Assembly: GCA_964608265.1 (NCBI GenBank)
Contig: CAZSNP010000008.1
Coordinates: 1 to 64,000, forward strand
DNA: 64,000 nt
Reading direction: 5' to 3'
Origin: JANWXR01 sp964608265
GTDB lineage: Bacteria > Chloroflexota > Anaerolineae > Anaerolineales > UBA6663
In this document: positions 58,580 through 64,000 of the stretch, piece after piece
How positions within the stretch are numbered: the stretch's first letter is position 1
Layout: each line of letters opens with the position of its first letter
Notes under the pieces: model-generated
What the model saw: only the letters and a program-made list of their open reading frames with translations
Told to the model about the DNA's origin: nothing
The model's database searches: none
Position numbers and translations under genes: made by a program

Positions 58580-60604
58580 TCATGGGATTTCGTAGAGCGT
58601 ATACGCCGGGCCGATGCTCTCGACCAGCCTGAGCTGCTGGCGCAACTCTCGCAGTTCGTCCCAATCGGCGGGGGTGAACAACCCGTCATCGTTTTGCTGG
58701 ATGAAGGTGAGGCCGGCCTCGGCGAACAGCACATGCGTGAAGCCCTCGGCCCGCCAGCCCGCGACGGCCGCCAGCGCGGAGCCCGCCGTCCGGCGCGTGT
58801 GCCACCAGCGGTCAATGATCGTATCCGGCCAGCAACGCTCGATCGTCACGCACTCCAACGCGCGCGGCTCCCACAGAAACAGGACGCGCGCACCGGCGGG
58901 CAGCGCGTTCACCCGTTGGATGGCGAGGGTGTAACCGCCAAGGTGGGCGAGGCGATACTCGTCGGCGGTCTGCGCTCCGGCGAGGTTGGCGAGCGGGCTG
59001 CGGCTCGCGAAGTGCAGCCCCACCTCGGCCACGTTCACCGCGATGACGAAGGCGATGACGCCGCGCACGACCAGGGCCAATCGCAGTTGCGGCAGGTTGA
59101 AACTCGGCAACGCGCTCAGCCCGGCCGCGCCGAGCACGGCCAGCGCCGGGAACATGGCGAAGAACAGCCGCGCCTGCACGGCGTATTGCGACAGCGGCAT
59201 GAGGCCGACCCACACCCCATATCCCGCTGCGCAGAACACGGCCAGCGGCGCCAGGCCGGCCCGCTGCTCGGCGGGCAATCGCCGCCAGCCAAACGCGGCG
59301 AGCAGCGGCATCAGCACCCATAGCGGCCCGAGCGCGGCATCGTAATCATTCCCGCCCTGCAATCCCAAAAACACGGCCCGAAAGAAAATCAACGCCGCCC
59401 ACAGCGGGTTAAGTTCGTCGGGCGAGGGGTGATTGTAGAACTGCTGGCGCAGCGCATCCATCGGCGCGGTCGGCAGGAGCAACGGGAAAAACGGGTTGCC
59501 GGTGGTGAGCCAGTTCCTGAGCAGCCACGGCGCGGTCAGGGCCGCGCACGGGATGAGAAGCACAACCAGGTTGCGAGCGGCGCGCGGCAGGTCGCGGCGC
59601 GAGACGAACAGGATGAAGGCTGAGGCGGCGATGGGCACGATGACGCCGGTGTACTTGCAACCGATAGCGAAGGCCGACAGCGCCCCGGCGAGGACGAGCG
59701 ACCGCGTGGACAGCCCGCGTTGCCAGTGATGCAGCGCGCCGAGGGCGCCGACCGCGCACAACATCAGCAGCAGCTCCGCATACGCCCACGCCAGCGACAG
59801 CGCGATGGTGAAAGACGAGAACAACATCGCCGGGGCGAAGACCGGGACACTTTCTCCCAGCCTCTCCTTCGCAAGCTGCGCCAATGCCAGCGCGAGCACC
59901 GCGCCGAAGACCCAGCCCAACACCTGCGCGGCGATGCCGTCGGTCGAGCCGCGCAGCAGCATGGCCGCCGTGAACAACATCTCGTTGAGCTGGGGCATGC
60001 CGGTGAAGACGAGGCGCGGGTCGGCGTTGAGGCCGCGCAGTTCGACGTACTGCCGGGGCAGAGCGAGGTGATAGACCAGCGCATCCCACATCACCGGCGG
60101 GGCGAGCGCGCGCAACAGCCCGAGCAGCAGGAGGATGGCCACGCTCATCGCGCACACGCGCTCGAACCGGCCCGACGGCCACGCCGTGCGGGCCGCCGTG
60201 CGGGCCGCCGCCCACGCCTCCAGCGCCCACGCCCACAGCGCGCGCCGCAGCAGCGCCGTGCCGATGACGGCCAGCGCCCACATCACCGGCGCGTGCAGGG
60301 CATTGACGAGGCCAAGCGCGAAGGTGAAGAGTCCGAGGAGGCCGAAGCCGAGGGTGACCTCGCCCCCCAACCCTCCCCCGCTCGTTTCGCTCCGCTTCAC
60401 AAACGGAGGATGGAGCAACCATCGCCCCAGGCCGCCGGCCAGCAGGGTGAGCCACAACGCCACGCCGGCATCGGCGGCGACCGAGGCGAGGTGCGCGGCC
60501 AGCGCCGGCGTGATGGGCTTATGCACGAAGTAGTAACCGATGAGGGTCGCCAGCACGGCGAGCAGAATCACGGCGACGAACCCGGCGTTGCGCGAGTGAT
60601 TCAT
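58580..60604 (-). CDS. Large polytopic membrane glycosyltransferase-like protein
   Basis: This 674-residue protein has around twelve membrane helices and a GT-C pattern: PPVMWDALVYHLALPRQYVE in the first large loop, then FTGMPQLNEMLFTAAM, and AIGCKYTGVIVPIAA. A C-terminal soluble part is about 100 residues (YTLYEIP end). Within it, nt 60361-60420 encodes the Gly-rich FVKRSETSGGGLGGEVTLG, where a CCCTCCCCC-containing repeat has probably inserted in frame. Its ATG overlaps the stop of the O-antigen-ligase-like gene (ATGA), so they are co-translated. Confidence 0.72.
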   Translation of the reverse strand: MNHSRNAGFVAVILLAVLATLIGYYFVHKPITPALAAHLASVAADAGVALWLTLLAGGLGRWLLHPPFVKRSETSGGGLGGEVTLGFGLLGLFTFALGLVNALHAPVMWALAVIGTALLRRALWAWALEAWAAARTAARTAWPSGRFERVCAMSVAILLLLGLLRALAPPVMWDALVYHLALPRQYVELRGLNADPRLVFTGMPQLNEMLFTAAMLLRGSTDGIAAQVLGWVFGAVLALALAQLAKERLGESVPVFAPAMLFSSFTIALSLAWAYAELLLMLCAVGALGALHHWQRGLSTRSLVLAGALSAFAIGCKYTGVIVPIAASAFILFVSRRDLPRAARNLVVLLIPCAALTAPWLLRNWLTTGNPFFPLLLPTAPMDALRQQFYNHPSPDELNPLWAALIFFRAVFLGLQGGNDYDAALGPLWVLMPLLAAFGWRRLPAEQRAGLAPLAVFCAAGYGVWVGLMPLSQYAVQARLFFAMFPALAVLGAAGLSALPSFNLPQLRLALVVRGVIAFVIAVNVAEVGLHFASRSPLANLAGAQTADEYRLAHLGGYTLAIQRVNALPAGARVLFLWEPRALECVTIERCWPDTIIDRWWHTRRTAGSALAAVAGWRAEGFTHVLFAEAGLTFIQQNDDGLFTPADWDELRELRQQLRLVESIGPAYTLYEIP

Positions 60605-62982
60605 GGGATCGTCGGGTCGGCGCGGCGCAGGCGTTGCACGACGGCGACGGCGTTGGCGTCGTCGCCGCTTTGCGCGTACAGGTCGGCGAGTGGGAGCAGC
60701 CGCCGCGCGAACTCGGGCGTGAGGTCGCGGCGCGCCAGTTGCGGCACGACATCGAGCGGGAGCGCGCGGCGTTGATGGAGGAAGTAGGCGTGCGGCGTCC
60801 AGCCGGCGGTGCCCCAGCCGAGCGAGCCGTACTCGGTGACGGCGCCGAAGACGGTGGCATAGCGCGCGCGGGCCTCGGCCGCCTCACCGCGCGCGTGGGC
60901 GAGCTCGGCGGCGAGGGCGATCACCGGCATCTGCCCGCCCACATCCACCGTCTGCGCCCACAGCCCGGCGCGGATGTAGCGCTCAGCCAGGTCGAGGTCG
61001 CCGCGCGCCCGGGCCAGCTCGGCGAACAAAGCGTAATTGCGTGAGAGTTGCGGATCAGCGCGCCACTGTTCGGCGATGGCGCGCTCGGCCTCATCGAACC
61101 TTTGCTGCGCGATGAGGTCGCGGGCCGCATCGGCGGGCGGCGGGGCGGCGCGGATGGTTTGCCGCAACGGTGTCTCGGTCCAAAAGTGCGCGGCGGCGAA
61201 AGCCGGGTCGAGCGCGACCACGCGCTGATACGCCGCCCGCGCGCCATCTTCATCGCCGCTCGTCTCGCGGTACAGGCCGAGGCTCAGCCAGAAATCGGCG
61301 GCGCGCGGCGCCAGTCCGGTGGCGCGGGTGAGTGCGCGCAGCGCCGCCTCGCGTTTGCCCGCCTGCCAGTACAACGCGCCCAGGTTGGCGTGATGGAGGG
61401 CGTAGTGCGGTTCAAGTTCGGCGGCGCGTTCGTAACGTTCAATGGCGGATTGAAGCGCTGCTGTGTCTCCCTCCGCAGCCAAACGGCTGTACGCGTAGCC
61501 GGCCTGTTGAGGATAGAGCGCGAACCTCGGGTCAGCCGCTGCGGCCGCGTCGAAGCGCTCGGCGGTTCGCGCCCAATCGCCTGCGTCGCCGGCCTTGACG
61601 CCCTCCTCCGCCAGCGCATACGCGCGCAGCGAATACGCACTGAAGGCCAGCGCCGCGAGGCAGGGGATCACAAACCACACGGGCGACCATCGCCGTGGCT
61701 CGCCTGCCGACCCATCGGCCAGCGCGCACGCCATCAAGATCAACAGCGGCACGGCCACGGCCAGGTAGCGAGTGTGATCATCCACTTGCGAATGCGCGAG
61801 CCAGCCGAGGCCACAGGCGCAGGCCGCCGCCCACCGCGCGCGCGCCGCGAGGGTGGCTTTGTTCCGCACGCGCCACAACCGCCACGCCACAATCCCCAAC
61901 GCAACGATCGTCGCCGCGAGGCCCAGCGCGCCCGTCTCGGCGAGCGTGTTGAAGGTGACGCTGTGCGCGTGCAGATACGGTCGCTCGGGCGGCGTGGAAT
62001 TGGCGAGCATGTATTGCGTGCCGAACGTCCCCGGCCCCACCCCCCAGACCGGCGACTCAGCGAAGGCGGCGAGCGCCGGCCCCCAGAACCCGCTGCGCGC
62101 CTGCGTGGCCGGGCCCTGCGTCGCCGAGCCGCGAAAACTCAGCACGCGATACAGCACCAAACCGAGGCCGAGCACGACGACGAGAGCGAGCGCGCCGAGC
62201 ACGAGGGGATTGCGGCGCAGCCACGCCCACGCGCCGAGCGCCCGCCCCCGTGCCGTCGCTGAGACCACCCTGATCCACAACACGGCCAGCGTGCCCAGCG
62301 CCACGGCCAACCCGGCCTGCCCGCCGCGCGAGGCGGTGAAGGCCTGGAGCGCGAGGGCGGCGCTGACGAGGAGGATCAGCAGCACTCGCGGCACGCGCTG
62401 CGGTGTCGCCAGCGCGCGGGCGACCGCCGGAACGATCAGCAGATTGAGGCAGGCCGCCAGCAGGTTCGCATCCCCGAGCACGGCATAAGTGCGGTACTGA
62501 AACTCCGGCGCGTATGGCAGCCCGGCGGTCACGGCGCGCCAATCGGCCCAGGCGCGCAACACGTCGAACAGCCCCAGCCCGACCACGATGGCACCGGCGA
62601 TGAGGAGGGTCTTCTCGATGAGTTCAGCCGGCCAGCCCGCGCGGGTGAGGTCAAACGCGCAACAGAAAATGGCGAAGTAGGCGACGGATTGCGCGAGCAG
62701 CGGTGCGCTGCGGCGTACATCCTGCGAAAGCGCGACGGCCAGCGCCTGCACGACGACGAAGATCACCGCCGCCCACTCCGCGCCGGTGCGCGGGGGCGAG
62801 CGACGCCGCCACAGACTCCACGCCAGCCAGCCGCCGACGCAAAGAGTGACCACGACGGTCGAGGCCGCCTGCACCGGAAACGCGATCAGCCCGTTCACCG
62901 ACCCGCCGACGAGGAGCACGTAGGCCCACAGCAAAATCAGCGCGGCTTCGCGGGCGAGGTAGACGAGGGAGGCGCGGGTCAC
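60601..62982 (-). CDS. O-antigen ligase/polymerase (Wzy_C-like) with C-terminal TPRs
   Basis: This 793-residue protein begins at GTG 62982. Residues about 1-440 form ten or more membrane helices with the Wzy/WaaL-like motif FTASRGGQAGLAVALG and SPVWGVGPGTFGTQY...HAHSVTFNTLAETGALGL, in which the His and loop are typical. The C-terminal ~330 residues are tetratricopeptide repeats (ALHHANLGALYWQAGKREAAL, FWLSLGLYRETSGDEDGA). Such TPR-fused ligases occur in many Gram-positive-type and Chloroflexota genomes. It probably polymerises or ligates a surface glycan. GTGA overlap joins it to the upstream gene. Confidence 0.85.
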   Translation of the reverse strand: MTRASLVYLAREAALILLWAYVLLVGGSVNGLIAFPVQAASTVVVTLCVGGWLAWSLWRRRSPPRTGAEWAAVIFVVVQALAVALSQDVRRSAPLLAQSVAYFAIFCCAFDLTRAGWPAELIEKTLLIAGAIVVGLGLFDVLRAWADWRAVTAGLPYAPEFQYRTYAVLGDANLLAACLNLLIVPAVARALATPQRVPRVLLILLVSAALALQAFTASRGGQAGLAVALGTLAVLWIRVVSATARGRALGAWAWLRRNPLVLGALALVVVLGLGLVLYRVLSFRGSATQGPATQARSGFWGPALAAFAESPVWGVGPGTFGTQYMLANSTPPERPYLHAHSVTFNTLAETGALGLAATIVALGIVAWRLWRVRNKATLAARARWAAACACGLGWLAHSQVDDHTRYLAVAVPLLILMACALADGSAGEPRRWSPVWFVIPCLAALAFSAYSLRAYALAEEGVKAGDAGDWARTAERFDAAAAADPRFALYPQQAGYAYSRLAAEGDTAALQSAIERYERAAELEPHYALHHANLGALYWQAGKREAALRALTRATGLAPRAADFWLSLGLYRETSGDEDGARAAYQRVVALDPAFAAAHFWTETPLRQTIRAAPPPADAARDLIAQQRFDEAERAIAEQWRADPQLSRNYALFAELARARGDLDLAERYIRAGLWAQTVDVGGQMPVIALAAELAHARGEAAEARARYATVFGAVTEYGSLGWGTAGWTPHAYFLHQRRALPLDVVPQLARRDLTPEFARRLLPLADLYAQSGDDANAVAVVQRLRRADPTIP

Positions 62983-64000
62983 ACCTCACCCCCCGCCGCG
63001 CTCTCCACGCCGCCAATTGCGCGGCGTGGAGAGGGGGAGCCGTTCAGCCAACACGCGGTGAGCATCGCCAGCGGATAGAGCGCCTCGACCCAGATGGCCC
63101 GCACGCCGAACGCGGCGCGCAGCAGCGGCAGCCAGGCGAGGGCGAAGACGACGAGCAACCCCACCCGCCCGCGAATCTGTGCCAGCGCCGGTGTGAGCAA
63201 AACGTAGTGGGCGCTGAGGGCATACGGCGTCACCGCCAGCGCGGTGGCCAGCCCCAGGCCGAAGGTCGGCGCCTCCACGCCGCGCTGTTGCACCCGCCAC
63301 CACAGCCCGCCGAGCGCCGCCGCGCACAACAGCGCGATCACCGGCCACGGCACGCCCAACGCCCCCGCCGCGTTCCACACGGTCGAGATGGGGTTGGCGC
63401 TGGGCGGGTCGGCGCGGGTGTGGGCGAGGTAGCGCAGCGGCCAATCGGCCCCGAACACGACGAAAGATGCGGCCAGCGAGAGCAGCGGCCAGCTCAGCGC
63501 GCTCAGCCATTCGCGCCGCCGCCAGCCGCGCATCGCCCACACCAGCAGCAGCGCGGGCACGATGGCGTTCACCGGCTTCATCATCATCAGCCACAGCCCG
63601 ATCGAAAGCATCTGCGGCCAACGCCTCTGCACGCCGAGCCAGCCGAGGGTCACGCCGAGCAACGTCAGCGCGTCGAACTGGCCGAGGAGCACGAGCGAGA
63701 AGGTGTGCAGGTTGAGGAGCGCCAGCCAGGTGCGCATGGCCCCGGCCTGAAAGCTCGCCGCCGCATAAACGATGCTCGCCAGCGTCAGCGCCGTCCACAA
63801 GCCGGCGGCCAGCGGCGCGGGCAACACCGCCAGCGGCGCGAAGAGCGCCAGCGACCACGGCAGGTAGAAGAAGCCCGGGCTGCCCGCATCGTACAGCCGG
63901 CTGCGGCCCTCCATCCAATTGCGGGCGGCATTGAGAAACAAATGCAGGTCAATGGCCGCCGGCCACTGCCACACCATCAGCGCGCAGACGACCAGGCCAA
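62979..64000 (-). CDS. GT87 (DUF2029)-like membrane glycosyltransferase, 5' end beyond the window
   Basis: The visible part (about 340 residues) has roughly eight membrane helices with WPAAIDLHLFLNAARNWMEG and LLGQFDALTLLGVTLGW, and MMMKPVNAIVPALLLVWAM, resembling the GT87 family of alpha-mannosyltransferases. The frame stays open and hydrophobic to the window edge, so the true start lies outside. The last ~20 codons (LNGSPSPRRAIGGVESAAGG) come from a 13-bp perfect palindrome at 63001-63033, an apparent in-frame insertion of a CTCTCC...GGAGAG element. The TGA overlaps the GTG of the next gene. Confidence 0.72.
   Translation of the reverse strand, partial: GLVVCALMVWQWPAAIDLHLFLNAARNWMEGRSRLYDAGSPGFFYLPWSLALFAPLAVLPAPLAAGLWTALTLASIVYAAASFQAGAMRTWLALLNLHTFSLVLLGQFDALTLLGVTLGWLGVQRRWPQMLSIGLWLMMMKPVNAIVPALLLVWAMRGWRRREWLSALSWPLLSLAASFVVFGADWPLRYLAHTRADPPSANPISTVWNAAGALGVPWPVIALLCAAALGGLWWRVQQRGVEAPTFGLGLATALAVTPYALSAHYVLLTPALAQIRGRVGLLVVFALAWLPLLRAAFGVRAIWVEALYPLAMLTACWLNGSPSPRRAIGGVESAAGGEV
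63001..63033. repeat. CTCTCC palindromic element inside a coding region
   Basis: CTCTCCACGCCGC (63001-63013) is the exact reverse complement of GCGGCGTGGAGAG (63021-63033). It is preceded by CCTCACCCCCC like the other copies of this repeat family. Confidence 0.65.

Noticed and set aside
56978..59323. A 781-codon plus-strand frame across two membrane proteins
   Set aside because: Highly charged, repetitive composition and complete overlap with two convincing minus-strand membrane proteins make it a shadow frame.

Overview
This is a gene-dense, high-GC bacterial chromosome segment with no rRNA, tRNA, CRISPR array, prophage or insertion sequence that I can see. It most resembles a Chloroflexota (Anaerolineae-like) genome. 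The reasons are indirect: Thr/Pro-rich linkers in surface proteins, TPR and HEAT scaffold proteins, a Tad pilus locus without an outer-membrane secretin, a run of multi-spanning membrane glycosyltransferase genes, and GC-rich palindromic repeats. That placement is an inference.

Layout. 1-2.6 kb: K+-independent H+-pyrophosphatase with its own promoter and terminator. 2.7-5.9 kb: secreted subtilase and a histone-deacetylase-family enzyme. 6.1-10.3 kb: a 1401-residue TPR scaffold protein with many PDW[LM]K motifs. 10.4-11.1 kb: a membrane-anchored DsbA-like thiol oxidoreductase whose first CxxC cysteine codon is TGA, a selenocysteine candidate. 11.2-17.7 kb: nucleotide operon pyrC-pyrB-pyrFE-pyrD-purH, preceded by a promoter, a 28-codon leader peptide and an intrinsic terminator that together look like a PyrL-type attenuator. 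17.8-20 kb: Uma2-like protein and guaB. 20-23 kb: a surface lipoprotein, Sua5, and a frameshifted pentapeptide-repeat gene. 23-27.1 kb, minus strand: PA-IL-like lectin, SPFH protein, and an ECF sigma/anti-sigma pair. 27.3-31.8 kb: cyclophilin, VTT membrane protein, GGDEF response regulator, HEAT protein. 31.9-34.6 kb: a 236-bp tandem duplication, a MenC/N-succinylamino-acid racemase-like enzyme with a GNAT partner, and dispersed repeats. 34.7-38.3 kb: an SDR protein, then fabF-fabH. 38.3-40.3 kb, minus strand: a sulfur/redox cluster (CstR-like repressor, OsmC, thioredoxin) with a strong promoter/operator, a decayed sulfite-oxidase-like gene, and a low-molecular-weight phosphatase. 40.3-46.6 kb: ADP-ribosylglycohydrolase, epimerase, HExxH membrane protein, NTP-transferase-like protein, hibernation factor. 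46.6-53.5 kb: comF and the tad genes cpaB-tadZ-tadA-tadB-tadC. 53.6-55.3 kb: a DegS/DegU-like two-component pair. 55.4-64 kb: five membrane proteins of GT-C, O-antigen-ligase or GT87 type, several coupled by 4-bp overlaps.

Working together: the pyr/pur/gua genes make UMP and GMP precursors. fabF/fabH serve fatty-acid synthesis. The Tad locus, its adjacent two-component system and the glycosyltransferase block suggest a surface-attachment and cell-surface polysaccharide module. The CstR-OsmC-thioredoxin set and the DsbA-like protein indicate thiol and sulfur homeostasis.
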